DNA from: Micromonospora sp. WMMD980
GTDB taxonomy: Bacteria > Actinomycetota > Actinomycetes > Mycobacteriales > Micromonosporaceae
Length of the DNA: 64,000 bases
Assembly (NCBI RefSeq): GCF_029626035.1
Contig: NZ_JARUBE010000003.1
Coordinates: 4,898,001 to 4,962,000 of the forward strand
Reading direction: 5' to 3'
The position numbers and the translations under genes are program-made. Below the pieces are notes generated by a model. That model was not told where the DNA came from and made no database searches. It saw only the letters and a list, made by a program, of their open reading frames with translations. This document shows, piece after piece, positions 7,743 to 15,948 of this stretch. Each line of letters begins with the position of its first letter. Position 1 is the stretch's first letter.

Positions 7743-10700
7743 TCAGTCGAGCAGGCTGCGGATGTCGGCGGCGGTCAGTTCGGCGGTGGCGAACTCTCCG
7801 CCGTCGAGGACGCTACTGAACAACTCGGCCTTCCTGGCTTGAAGCGCCATGACCTTCTCCTCGATGGTGTCCTTTGCGACCAGGCGGTAGACCATGACCT
7901 TGCGGGTCTGGCCGATGCGGTGAACACGGTCGACCGCTTGAGCTTCGGTCGCCGGGTTCCACCACGGGTCCAGTAGGATGCAGTAGTCGGCCTCGGTCAG
8001 GTTCAGACCGAAGCCGCCCGACTTGAGGCTGACCAGGAAGGCTGGCGCCGTCCCGTTCTTGAAGTCGGCGATGACCTCCGCCCGCCGCCGCGTCTTGCCG
8101 TCGAGATAGCAGCAGGCGACGCCGGCCTCCTCGAGGCGTTGCCGGGCGGCGGCCAGGAACCGGGTGAACTGGCTGAAGATGAGAACCCGGTGCCCCTCGG
8201 CGGCGAGGTTGGTGACCCGGTCGCAGAGCGCGTCGAGTTTCGTCGACGCGATGGCGTGGTGTTTCGGGTCGACCAGGGTCAGGTCCAGGCTGGCCTGGCG
8301 CAGCAGAGTCAGCGAGCGGAAGATTTCGAAGCGGTTCTTCTGCATGTCGCCGAGCAGGCCGAGGACCTTCTGCCGTTCCCGCTGCAGATAGGTCTGGTAC
8401 ATCCGGCGATGCTTGGGGTTCAGATCCAGTTCGATGACCTGTTCAAGCTTGACCGGCAGCTCGGTGACCACCTCAGCCTTGCGGCGGCGCAGCATGAGCG
8501 GGCGGATCCGGCGACGTAGCTGCGCGAGCCGCTCCTCGTCGTGGTCCTTCTCGATCGGCCGGCGGTAGTAGTCGGTGAAACGGTCGAGCCGGGGCAGCAG
8601 GCCGGGCGCGGTGATGGAGAGCAGGGCCCAGAGCTCGGCCAGGTTGTTCTCCATCGGTGTGCCGGTGATCGCGAGCTTGAAGGCGGCTGGCAACTGCTTC
8701 GCGCACCGGTACGTCTGCGACTGAGCGTTTTTGACGAACTGCGCCTCGTCGAGGATCAGTCCGGTCCACGGCAACGCCGCGTAGTCGTCGTTCTCGATCC
8801 GGAACAGGGTGTACGACGTGACCACGACGTGCGATCCGGTGACCGCTTGTTCCAGCGTGCCGGACCGACGCGCGCCGGTCTGAACGATGGGCGTGACGGT
8901 GAGATGCGGGGCGAAGCGCGCCGCCTCGTGCGTCCAGTTGCTGACGACACTGGCGGGGGCGACCACCAGGAACGGGGCACCGGCGGGCGCATGCTCGACC
9001 GCGCGGCAGATCAGGGCCAGCGCCTGCAACGTCTTACCCAGCCCCATGTCGTCGGCCAGCACCCCGCCGAGATCATGCCGGTGCAGGGTGGCGAGCCACC
9101 GGAAGCCTTCCAGCTGGTACGGCCGGAGGGTAGCGTCCAGCCCCACCGGTGGCGGATCGGCGGGACCCGCCTCGACGTCGCTGAGCGCGCGCACCGACTC
9201 CTGCCAGACCGCCGCCTGACCGGTGACCTCGCCCAACTCGGACAACTCCTGCCACAGCCCCGCCTGAAAGCGTCCGACCCGCAACACAACGGGCGGGGCA
9301 TCCTCCAACTCACAGGACTCCGCTATCAGGTCGCGCAGCTGCCGGAACTCTGGCTGCTCCAACCGGAAATAGCGACCGCTGGGCAGGATCATGAACTCCT
9401 GTTCCGCGGCGAGCGCGAGGAACAGCCCTTCGAAGCCGACCTCCTCACCATCGACGGTGACCCGGACGGACAGGTCGAACCAGTCCTGCGTGCCGGCGCT
9501 GCCCCCGGTCGCGCCCGCAAACGAAACGACCGGGGCTTCCTGCGTCTCGACATACTCCGGAACGTCGTCATGCGGCTTGACGACCACGTCAACGCCGTCC
9601 ATCTCGACGAGTCGGGGAAGCACGTCGCGTACGAGCCGCAGCATCGCGTCGTCGGCGACGACGGCGTGCTCCAGCAGCCGCCGTCCGGCAGGAAACGGCT
9701 CGGTCAGCCCGTACGCCGGGTCCGCCAGCAGGGCCGTGACGCGTTGCAGCGTCGCGGTCCGGTCGGAGCCGTCGTGCACACCGGCGTGCAGCGGCTCCAC
9801 CTGGCGTTCCGAACCGACGACGGCGACCCACTCCCAGAACAACGACATACGGTGATCCGGTAGCGGCCGCACCGACAGCGTCAGCGTCGCCTTCCCGAGC
9901 TCAGGCAGGCCCACCGTCTCGTCGGCCGGCACCACCTCGACCTGACGAACGAGCCCCGGATAGTACTGCCGCAGGAATCGAGGCTCTTCGGCGGCGGGAA
10001 CGACGATCCCTGGCGCAGCAAGCGCCTCCATGGCCCGCGAATGCAGGGGTCTCGCCAGGGGCGCGAGCCGCAGGGTACCCGGATCGGTCGAGGAACCCGG
10101 CCCCGTCGTACCCCACCAGGCAACGCCGTGCGCCGGCCGCCCGACCACGATCAGCTTCTCGGGATCGATCGTCCCCGCATCGTCGCTCAGGGCCGGACGG
10201 AGCCGCAGGCCCGCAGCGACTCGATCGGCCCGCACGGAAAATCGCACCGGCCCTGCCGAGACCTGAACCGGTGACGCAGCCCGGCCGCTCTGCACCAGCG
10301 GCAGCCCCGCCTCCCGCGCCTCGGCCAGAACGTCCCACACCCGCCGGCTACGGAACTCATCCAGATACACGACGCGCTGGCCCGAGCCGTAGTAGCGGTA
10401 TGCGTACGGGTCGCTTCCTTCGTCGTCCGCCAGCGCGAGCAACTCCGTCAAGAGATTGACGTGATGCTGCGTGTGCGGTGAATCGGGAACGTACCCGAAG
10501 CCGAGGGTCCCCCACGAGACACCGCTCCGGATCCAGCCCCTCTTGCCCGGCACGACCGGCCGGAGCGCGATCCGCCACCTTCCCCGGCCGTCACCGTCCT
10601 CAAGCTCGAACTGCAACGCCAGTTCTGCAAAACCTGGTACGACGGCCGGGCTGTCCAGGCTGACCAGACCAGCCAACGCCAACTCCCACGACGACGCCAG

Positions 10701-11012
10701 CTCCGGTCTGGACGCCTCGGAGGTGCAGACGATCAACGCCAAGGCAGCCGGATGCGCGCACACCGGAGCTGCCGAGCACGTGCACATTCCACTGACGCTC
10801 TTGAGCGCACCGTCGGCGCCGACGACGACCGACACCGTCGCCCAACCAGATCTCTCGCCCTGTACGGCGGCCCGCCCGCGGCCGTAGCGCGGGTCCCAGC
10901 TCACCTCGGCCAGCGCGCCGCTCGCCACCAGTGAACGAGCCTGCACGAACGATCTGACCCCGACGGCCTCACACACCGCCGCCTCATCAGCCGTCAGCAC
11001 CAGCCGTCCCAC
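7743..11012 (-). CDS. SNF2-family DNA helicase/translocase with SWIM zinc finger
   Basis: A 1089-residue protein. The N-terminal region holds a SWIM-type zinc finger ([18 protein letters not shown], a CxC...CxH pattern), followed by a long middle region of about 500 residues and a C-terminal SNF2 motor: motif I DDMGLGKT (Lys660), DEAQ box (755-758), ITGTPMENN, then [24 protein letters not shown] and RIGQ. Such proteins translocate on double-stranded DNA. In bacteria they often lie in accessory or defence loci, though some are housekeeping. The start is GTG at 11012, chosen because GGAGG lies 6 bases upstream; the frame stays open further upstream but without a ribosome site. The gene runs opposite to the caspase-helicase and occupies the right part of the island. 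Function in defence is inferred from context only. Confidence 0.88.
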   Translation of the reverse strand: MGRLVLTADEAAVCEAVGVRSFVQARSLVASGALAEVSWDPRYGRGRAAVQGERSGWATVSVVVGADGALKSVSGMCTCSAAPVCAHPAALALIVCTSEASRPELASSWELALAGLVSLDSPAVVPGFAELALQFELEDGDGRGRWRIALRPVVPGKRGWIRSGVSWGTLGFGYVPDSPHTQHHVNLLTELLALADDEGSDPYAYRYYGSGQRVVYLDEFRSRRVWDVLAEAREAGLPLVQSGRAASPVQVSAGPVRFSVRADRVAAGLRLRPALSDDAGTIDPEKLIVVGRPAHGVAWWGTTGPGSSTDPGTLRLAPLARPLHSRAMEALAAPGIVVPAAEEPRFLRQYYPGLVRQVEVVPADETVGLPELGKATLTLSVRPLPDHRMSLFWEWVAVVGSERQVEPLHAGVHDGSDRTATLQRVTALLADPAYGLTEPFPAGRRLLEHAVVADDAMLRLVRDVLPRLVEMDGVDVVVKPHDDVPEYVETQEAPVVSFAGATGGSAGTQDWFDLSVRVTVDGEEVGFEGLFLALAAEQEFMILPSGRYFRLEQPEFRQLRDLIAESCELEDAPPVVLRVGRFQAGLWQELSELGEVTGQAAVWQESVRALSDVEAGPADPPPVGLDATLRPYQLEGFRWLATLHRHDLGGVLADDMGLGKTLQALALICRAVEHAPAGAPFLVVAPASVVSNWTHEAARFAPHLTVTPIVQTGARRSGTLEQAVTGSHVVVTSYTLFRIENDDYAALPWTGLILDEAQFVKNAQSQTYRCAKQLPAAFKLAITGTPMENNLAELWALLSITAPGLLPRLDRFTDYYRRPIEKDHDEERLAQLRRRIRPLMLRRRKAEVVTELPVKLEQVIELDLNPKHRRMYQTYLQRERQKVLGLLGDMQKNRFEIFRSLTLLRQASLDLTLVDPKHHAIASTKLDALCDRVTNLAAEGHRVLIFSQFTRFLAAARQRLEEAGVACCYLDGKTRRRAEVIADFKNGTAPAFLVSLKSGGFGLNLTEADYCILLDPWWNPATEAQAVDRVHRIGQTRKVMVYRLVAKDTIEEKVMALQARKAELFSSVLDGGEFATAELTAADIRSLLD

Positions 11013-11313
11013 AAGGAACCTCCGCCAGGTCGGTGATCGGACACCCACGCTACCGAGTGACCAGACGCCACCGACGCAGGCACCATTCACCCGAGAAACC
11101 GGGACCACAGTCCGCGCCCGGCCGGGGAACCTCTGGCCCGGCTGAACGACGTGACCAACGACCCTGCCCGAACTGTGTCCGCACCTCACGCCTCGTCCGC
11201 GATGCACCGTCGCCGCCGGCCGGCCGCGCTCGCACGACGTCCCGATCTGACTCCGTCCAGCCGACACCAGAGGCCGTTTTCGGGGGGTGACTCAAATCCT
11301 CATCGATGCAAAC
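11013..11313. other. Island right-end intergenic region
   Basis: This is the upstream region of the SNF2 gene. No convincing gene or promoter motif is seen. It holds the second copy of the 13-base string GTTTTCGGGGGGT (11276-11288). Confidence 0.4.
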
Positions 11314-11349
11314 GATGCCCTGACCAGCTTCTCCGCTGGTCAGGGCATC
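11314..11349 (-). terminator. Terminator hairpin following tRNA-Thr
   Basis: Fifteen-base perfect arms (GATGCCCTGACCAGC and its complement) with a 6-base loop, 7 bases beyond the tRNA 3' end on the complementary strand, followed by CGTTTG. It lies on the island side of the att repeat, so the tRNA now uses an element-borne terminator. Confidence 0.75.
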
Positions 11350-11352
11350 ACA

Positions 11353-11389
11353 CCGAGCCGCCTGACGGAATCGAACCGTCGACCTACGC
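11353..11389 (-). repeat. tRNA-Thr 3' end, att copy at the island right end
   Basis: Identical to 2931-2967 over 37 bases. This copy is part of the intact tRNA-Thr gene and restores its 3' half. Confidence 0.8.
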
Positions 11390-11429
11390 ATTACGAGTGC
11401 GTCGCTCTAGCCGACTGAGCTAAGGCGGC
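11356..11429 (-). tRNA. tRNA-Thr (anticodon CGU)
   Basis: A full cloverleaf on the complementary strand: acceptor GCCGCCT pairs with AGGCGGC, D arm GCTC...GAGC, anticodon stem ACGCA/TGCGT with loop CTCGTAA (anticodon CGT in DNA, reading ACG), T arm GACGG-TTCGATT-CCGTC. CCA is not encoded. It is a single copy with intact stems, and its 3' half is duplicated at 2931-2967. Confidence 0.95.
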
Positions 11430-11548
11430 AACGATCGTCAAGTGTACGGCACGTCCTGCCGGGAGCCGAACCGGATCCCCCTCCCGGAGAAGCGGACATC
11501 GAGGCCCGGCCGGCGCGACTCGGGAGAGACTTCCCGCCCGTCGCGGAC

Positions 11549-11554
11549 TACCCT
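11549..11554 (+). promoter_or_regulatory. Putative -10 element of a leaderless promoter
   Basis: TACCCT ends 7 bases before the GTG at 11562, with no Shine-Dalgarno sequence between them. Confidence 0.4.
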
Positions 11555-11561
11555 GCGGCGG

Positions 11562-13298
11562 GTGAGCGACGACCACGTACCGCCGCGACAGCCCGACCCC
11601 GAGACGCGCCCCGGCGAGCGGGCCACCCGCCGGCCGCACAGCCTGGACCCGCGGGAGCTGGGGTTCACCCCGCGCCGGCCGGTCCCCTGGCTCGCGCCGC
11701 TGCTGCTGATCAGCACCGGCCTGCGAACGCTGCTGGCCATGCTGTTCGGGGCGTACCTGGACAAGCGGGAACTCCAGAACGCGTTCGGCGACGACACGTT
11801 CCGGCAGGTGGGGCCGGACGGCGGGCTCTGGTTGGACTACGTGGCCGACCTGGGCGACGGCTTCGACGCCACCTACTCGATCGCCTACCTGCTCGCCCAG
11901 CCCGAGCTGACCGTGGACGGGCACCGGCTGCCCCGGGCGCAGACGCTGGTGATGGGCGGCGACCAGGTCTACCCGTCGGCCGGCTACGAGGCGTACGAGG
12001 ACCGGTGCAAGGGCCCGTACCAGGCGGCGCTCCCGGTCGCCCCGCCGGAGCGCCCGACGCTCTTCGCGGTGCCTGGCAACCACGACTGGTACGACGGCCT
12101 GACCGCGTTCCTGCGCCTGTTCGTGCGCTCCCGGGACCGTCACTTCGCCGGCTGGGGCACCGGCCAGTCCCGCTCGTACTTCGCCATCGAGCTGCCGGCC
12201 GGCTGGTGGCTGCTCGGCCTCGACGACCAGTCCGGGTCGTACCTGGACGATCCGCAGCTCACCTACTTCGACGAGGTGGCCCGGAAGCTCACCCCGCGGT
12301 CCCGGGTGATCCTGGCGGTGCCGGCGCCGACGTGGGTCAAGGCCGCGGAACACCCCAACGCGTACGACTCGGTCGACTACTTCATCCGTACCCTCGTGGC
12401 GCCCACCGGGGCGCAGGTCCGGCTGCTGGTCTCCGGCGACCTCCACCACTACGCCCGGTACGCGGGCCCGGAGCGGCAGCTCATCACGTGCGGCGGCGGT
12501 GGCGCCTACCTGTATCCCACGCACCGGCTGCCGGAGAAGCTGGAGGTGCCGCCGCGGGACACGTTGACCCGGCGCGCCAGCCGCACCCGCGAGTACGACC
12601 TGACCGCCCGCTATCCGGAGAAGGCGCGTTCCCGTCGGTACGGCTGGGGCATCTTCGGCCGGCTGCCGTTCCGCAACCCGGGTTTCACCACGCTGCTGGG
12701 CACCCTGCACACCCTGCTCATGCTGGCCATGGCCGGGGTGGCGGCGCAGCGGGCCGACTCCACCGCGCAGCGGCTGTTCAGCGTCCCGCTGGTGGCGATG
12801 CTGGTGGTGACGCTGCTGGGCGCGGCGTTGTTCGCCAAGCCGCCGAGCGCGGGCGGGAAGCGGCACGCCCGGCACTGGATCCTCGGGGTGGCGCACGGGC
12901 TGGCCCACGTGGCGCTCGCCGCCGGCGGCACCTGGCTCTGGCTGCACCTGCCGTTCTACGAGTGGCCGTGGCCGTTGCCGGCGGTCGCCGCGGTGGTGCT
13001 CTACGGCCCGGTCAGCGGGCTGGTCGCCAGCCAGTTGGTGGCGCTCTATCTGCTGGTGGCGGGCGGGTTCGGGGTGAACCTGAACGAACTCTTCGCCGCC
13101 CAGGGCATCGAGGACTCGAAGGCGTTCCTCCGGTTCCGCTTCGACCCGGACGGCACCCTCACCATCTATCCGATCGCCCTGGACCGGGTCGCCCACGCCT
13201 GGCAGCTCAACCCGGACGACTCCCCCACCGCCTCCTGGCTGACCCCGAAGACCCCCCTGGCCCCCCGCCTGGCCGAACCCCCCGTCACCCTCCGCTGA
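11562..13298 (+). CDS. Membrane-associated calcineurin-like metallophosphoesterase
   Basis: A 578-residue protein. After a disordered N-terminus and a hydrophobic segment (about 43-60, LAPLLLISTGLRTLLAMLF) comes a metallophosphoesterase core: DLGDGFDATYS, MGGDQVYP, VPGNHDWYDG and SGDLHHYAR, matching the GD, GNHD and GH metal-binding blocks. The second half carries several hydrophobic helices (about residues 380-510), so the enzyme is membrane-embedded. Substrate is not predictable; such proteins hydrolyse phosphodiesters or phosphomonoesters with a dinuclear metal centre. The start is GTG at 11562, preceded by a leaderless-type -10. It is convergent with ricT, with a long hairpin between them. 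It is the first gene outside the tRNA-Thr island. Confidence 0.82.
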   Translation: MSDDHVPPRQPDPETRPGERATRRPHSLDPRELGFTPRRPVPWLAPLLLISTGLRTLLAMLFGAYLDKRELQNAFGDDTFRQVGPDGGLWLDYVADLGDGFDATYSIAYLLAQPELTVDGHRLPRAQTLVMGGDQVYPSAGYEAYEDRCKGPYQAALPVAPPERPTLFAVPGNHDWYDGLTAFLRLFVRSRDRHFAGWGTGQSRSYFAIELPAGWWLLGLDDQSGSYLDDPQLTYFDEVARKLTPRSRVILAVPAPTWVKAAEHPNAYDSVDYFIRTLVAPTGAQVRLLVSGDLHHYARYAGPERQLITCGGGGAYLYPTHRLPEKLEVPPRDTLTRRASRTREYDLTARYPEKARSRRYGWGIFGRLPFRNPGFTTLLGTLHTLLMLAMAGVAAQRADSTAQRLFSVPLVAMLVVTLLGAALFAKPPSAGGKRHARHWILGVAHGLAHVALAAGGTWLWLHLPFYEWPWPLPAVAAVVLYGPVSGLVASQLVALYLLVAGGFGVNLNELFAAQGIEDSKAFLRFRFDPDGTLTIYPIALDRVAHAWQLNPDDSPTASWLTPKTPLAPRLAEPPVTLR

Positions 13299-13315
13299 CC
13301 GCCCGCCCCTGGTTG

Positions 13316-13366
13316 ACCAAGGAGTTTGTGTCACACGGGCGCGACCGGTGACACGAACTCCTTGAT
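13316..13366. repeat. Long inverted repeat between convergent genes (bidirectional terminator-like)
   Basis: Nineteen-base arms (about 13316-13334 and 13348-13366) pair with two mismatches around a 13-base loop. The core AAGGAGTTTGTGTCAC / GTGACACGAACTCCTT resembles an intergenic repeat I associate with Micromonospora chromosomes. It lies between two convergent stops and could terminate both transcripts. Confidence 0.6.
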
Positions 13367-13386
13367 CACCACTGGAACGGGTGGGG

Positions 13387-14229
13387 TCAGGAGGGGTTGT
13401 AGTGCTGGTCGTGGGACTGGCGGGGGGCGCAGACGGAGGCACGGCTGCACTGGCAGCGGGAGCCGTCGGCGTCGAGACGGACCGTGACGGCGTCGCGCGG
13501 GACGCTGTGGCCGACCACCTTGCCCTCGCCCTGAGGCGTGTCGACACGGGTGCCGACCGCCGGGGCGGACTCCTGGAACCGCTGGTAGAGCGGGTGCTCG
13601 TATTTGAGGCAGCACATCAGGCGCCCGCACGCGCCGGAGATGCGCAGCGGATTGAGCGGCAGGTCCTGGTCCTTCGCCATCCGGATCGTCACCGGCTCGA
13701 AGTCGGTGAGGAACGTGGCGCAGCACAGGTCGCGCCCGCAGGAGCCGATGCCGCCCTGCACCCGCGCCGAGTCACGGGCGGAGAGCTGCCGCAGCTCGAC
13801 CCGGCAGTGCAGGGTCGCGCCCAGGTCACGGACGAGGGATCGGAAGTCCACCCGGTGCGGCGCGGTGAAGTAGATCGTGGTGCGGTCGCTGCCGCTCTCC
13901 GGCGTGGCGAGGACGTGGTCGACGGCGACCACCTTCATCGGCAGGGCGTGCTCGCGGATCAGCCGCTTGGCGGCCACCTTGGCGTCGGCCTTGCGCCGGC
14001 GCAGCACCTCGTCGCGGCGCAGGTCCTCGTCGCCGGCCGGGCCGGCCAGCTTCGGGAAACCGTCGGTGTCCTCGCTGACCCACTGCGCGGCCCAGACGCA
14101 CTCGGCCACCTCGGGGCCCTCGTCGGTGGGCACCAGCACCCGGTCGCCCACCTGCGGGCGCAACTCACCCGGGTCGAGGTAGTAGAGGCGCCCGTACCGG
14201 TTGAAACTGACCGCACAGAGCATGCCCAT
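13387..14229 (-). CDS. ricT: PSP1-domain protein RicT homologue
   Basis: A 280-residue protein of the PSP1 C-terminal domain family, known in Bacillus as RicT/YaaT, a member of the Ric complex that affects RNase Y and biofilm/sporulation functions. In actinobacteria it is a conserved neighbour of holB. Family signatures are visible: RTTIYFTAPHRVDFRSLVR, GGIGSCGRDLCC, then SGACGRLMCCLKYEH, with the clustered cysteines that bind an iron-sulphur cluster in the Ric complex. A C-terminal tail adds two more Cys-rich blocks (RCQCSRASVCAP). The start is ATG at 14229, with TAGGGT 6 bases upstream and no ribosome site, suggesting a leaderless transcript; a second in-frame ATG lies 6 bases downstream. 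Role in this organism is inferred. Confidence 0.88.
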   Translation of the reverse strand: MGMLCAVSFNRYGRLYYLDPGELRPQVGDRVLVPTDEGPEVAECVWAAQWVSEDTDGFPKLAGPAGDEDLRRDEVLRRRKADAKVAAKRLIREHALPMKVVAVDHVLATPESGSDRTTIYFTAPHRVDFRSLVRDLGATLHCRVELRQLSARDSARVQGGIGSCGRDLCCATFLTDFEPVTIRMAKDQDLPLNPLRISGACGRLMCCLKYEHPLYQRFQESAPAVGTRVDTPQGEGKVVGHSVPRDAVTVRLDADGSRCQCSRASVCAPRQSHDQHYNPS

Positions 14230-14235
14230 GCGTCC

Positions 14236-14241
14236 ACCCTA
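14236..14241 (-). promoter_or_regulatory. Putative -10 element of leaderless ricT promoter
   Basis: TAGGGT on the complementary strand, 6 bases before the ATG at 14229. Confidence 0.4.
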
Positions 14242-14491
14242 CGCGGACCCGCGCGGCCCGCACGGCGCACCGGTCGCCGTCCGGTCACCCCGCGCAGCGA
14301 TCCATCCCGATCGAACCGACCGAAGCGACCCCCACGCCTCGCCCGGACGGTTGAAACCTGGGCCACCCCCGGGACAAACGCCGGCCGACCGCGTTGAGTG
14401 AAGGCATACCTGCGGGGGGTGCAGGGGAAGGCCACGGCGTCGCACGCCGGTGCCCGGCCACGGCCGGATCGACGTGCGACGTCGTGGACCG
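14242..14491. other. Intergenic region upstream of ricT
   Basis: No gene or structured element stands out in these 250 bases. Coding-like frames here show no recognisable protein and lack ribosome sites. Confidence 0.4.
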
Positions 14492-15160
14492 TCAGTAGCC
14501 GATCCGGGTGGTGCCGCCGTAGCGCGGCGCGGTGACGGCCCGCTCCCGCCAGGTCGTCTCCGCCAGGCTCGGCCCCCACTGGCGTAGCAGCGTCTCGGCG
14601 CCGTCGTAGGCCACCCCGAGCACACCAAGCACCCGCGTGGCGATCTCCGCCGCCGCCCCGGCACCGACCGGACCGGCCTCGGCCCCGGATCGGGCGGCGG
14701 CGTGCACGGTGACCGCCTCGGCCGAGCCGATCACCTCGGCGAGCGCCCGCGCGAGCGCGGCCCGGCTGCTCTCCACCCAACCGGCCAGCGCGTCCGCGTA
14801 GCCGGCGGACGACTCCAACCGGCCGACCAGGCTCTCCGGCCCCTCGTCGAGGTGCCGGAGCAGCGCGGCGCGCGCGTCGTCGTAGGCCGCCGCGGCCGGC
14901 CCGGACCAGGCCACCTGGTCGGCGAGGACGGCACAGGCGTCGTCGTATCCCCGGACGAGCCGACGCACGGCGTGGCCGGCGCCGGTCAGCGGCGCGGGGT
15001 GCAGCTCGAGAAACTCGCGCACGGCCGCGCCGGGGAGCACCTGCATCCGGCGCAGCAGCGGCCAGAGCCGGTGCCCCTCGGGCGCGCCCGCGGCAAGCAG
15101 CGTGTCGACCCGGGTGAGCAGGTCGAGGCCCGGCTCGGCGAGGCGGTCCAGCGCGTCCAT
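14492..15160 (-). CDS. Hypothetical helical protein, last gene of the YbaB/EspC-like operon
   Basis: A 222-residue, alanine-rich, largely helical protein with no recognised family. It contains WSGPAAAAYDDARAALLRHL, a helix-turn-helix pairing with W-x-G spacing reminiscent of WXG100-type helical hairpins, followed by further Ala-rich helices and a short C-terminal tail. The ATG at 15160 shares its A with the TGA of the preceding gene (TGATG), so the two are translationally coupled. Position after an EspC-like gene suggests a partner or substrate connected with type VII secretion, but that is inference; no secretion machinery is present in this window. Confidence 0.7.
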   Translation of the reverse strand: MDALDRLAEPGLDLLTRVDTLLAAGAPEGHRLWPLLRRMQVLPGAAVREFLELHPAPLTGAGHAVRRLVRGYDDACAVLADQVAWSGPAAAAYDDARAALLRHLDEGPESLVGRLESSAGYADALAGWVESSRAALARALAEVIGSAEAVTVHAAARSGAEAGPVGAGAAAEIATRVLGVLGVAYDGAETLLRQWGPSLAETTWRERAVTAPRYGGTTRIGY

Positions 15161-15465
15161 CAGGCCTCCCGGGCCAGCCGGCGCGCCACCGCGTCGTCGG
15201 CCGCCGCGTAGCGCTCGGCGGCGCCGCGCAGCGCCGCCGCGGCGGCGGCCAGCCGGTTGGCGGCGGCCTGCGCCTCGCGCGCCCGGTCGGCGGTGGCGGC
15301 GGTCCACTGCCGGTGCAGGGCCCGCCCCACCTCGCCGGGGCGACCGGCGGCGTGGGCGCCGAACGCCGGATGCGGCGGATCGGTGGCGGTCACCGTGCGG
15401 GCCAGCGTGGCGAGCGTGGCGCCGGCGTCGTCGAGGCGGGCGGCCAGCGCGCGCAGCGATTCCAT
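15160..15465 (-). CDS. EspC/WXG100-like small helical protein (putative type VII secretion substrate)
   Basis: A 101-residue all-helical protein. Two long helices are separated by a Pro/Gly-rich turn (about residues 29-44), followed by a C-terminal ERYAAADDAVA that fits the YxxxD/E signal recognised by type VII secretion systems. Length and architecture fit the EspC/ESX-associated group. The gene starts 1 base after the stop of the YbaB-like gene and ends sharing a base with the start of the next gene, so all three are coupled. No WxG is seen in the turn, so membership in the strict WXG100 family is doubtful. Confidence 0.6.
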   Translation of the reverse strand: MESLRALAARLDDAGATLATLARTVTATDPPHPAFGAHAAGRPGEVGRALHRQWTAATADRAREAQAAANRLAAAAAALRGAAERYAAADDAVARRLAREA

Positions 15466-15466
15466 G

Positions 15467-15796
15467 TCAGGCTCCCGCCAGCGGCCGATAGGCCGCGAAC
15501 GTCTCGTTGTGCAGCTTCTCCCGGGCCCACTGCGCCGCGTCGGCGGCGGCGGTCACCGCGGCCTGCACCGAGCCGGCCACGTCGCGCTGGTGGCGCTGGT
15601 GCAGCGGCCCGAGGAAGCGGACGTCGGTGATCCGCCCGCCGGCGGTGACCACCACCTCGACCAGGCCGTCGGGTGACCGGACGGTGACCTCCACGGTGGC
15701 GACCGCCTGGTCGAACTCGGCCTGTAGGGCTTCGATGCGGCGGTAGCGCCGCACCGCCTCCTCGATCCAGGCCTCGTCGATCTCCCCCCGCGCCAT
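15467..15796 (-). CDS. YbaB/EbfC-family nucleoid-associated-type protein
   Basis: A 109-residue protein with an N-terminal helix rich in Arg and Gln, then a beta sheet (ATVEVTVRSPDGLVEVVV, GGRITDVRFLG) and a long C-terminal helix, the pattern of the YbaB/EbfC fold. In actinobacteria such paralogues commonly precede small secreted helical proteins rather than acting as the recR-linked YbaB. The ATG at 15796 is chosen because GGAGGAG lies 7 bases upstream; the frame is open for another 27 codons without a ribosome site. First gene of a three-gene operon. DNA binding is a family property, not shown here. Confidence 0.75.
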   Translation of the reverse strand: MARGEIDEAWIEEAVRRYRRIEALQAEFDQAVATVEVTVRSPDGLVEVVVTAGGRITDVRFLGPLHQRHQRDVAGSVQAAVTAAADAAQWAREKLHNETFAAYRPLAGA

Positions 15797-15948
15797 CGGC
15801 GCACTCCTCCCGGCCGGTCGGCGCCGCCGGCCCCACCCCGACGCCACCCTCACTGAGCGTGCCGTCTCGGTCACCACGGCATCACCGGACCGTACCGCAC
15901 GTCAATCGCGCGTGTCGATGCCCTGTGGACAGCGTGCGGGCGGCCGGT

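Larger units (their letters stand above)
2931..11389. mobile_element. Putative genomic island integrated at tRNA-Thr(CGU), carrying conflict/helicase genes
   Basis: The 8.4-kb segment is bounded by 37-bp direct repeats. The right copy completes an intact tRNA-Thr gene and the left copy is only a 3' fragment followed by a hairpin. The cargo is atypical: an EACC1-like protein, a caspase-SF1 helicase, a broken RecD2 N-terminus and a SWIM-SNF2 helicase. Codon third positions in the caspase-helicase gene are visibly less G/C-saturated than in flanking genes. I find no integrase, excisionase or replication gene, so the element is probably decayed or was mobilised in trans. Confidence 0.7.

Noticed and set aside
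3085..11288. 13-base string GTTTTCGGGGGGT near both island ends as a possible att core
   Set aside because: Short, G-rich, and likely by chance; the 37-base tRNA repeat explains the island ends better.
2968..11352. Integrase or transposase within the island
   Set aside because: No tyrosine-recombinase R-H-R-Y pattern, serine recombinase or DDE transposase was found on either strand.
11391..13547. Open frame of about 700 codons antisense to the metallophosphoesterase
   Set aside because: Arg/Gly/Pro/Val-rich shadow with no recognisable motif, while the forward frame has the full metallophosphoesterase motif set.
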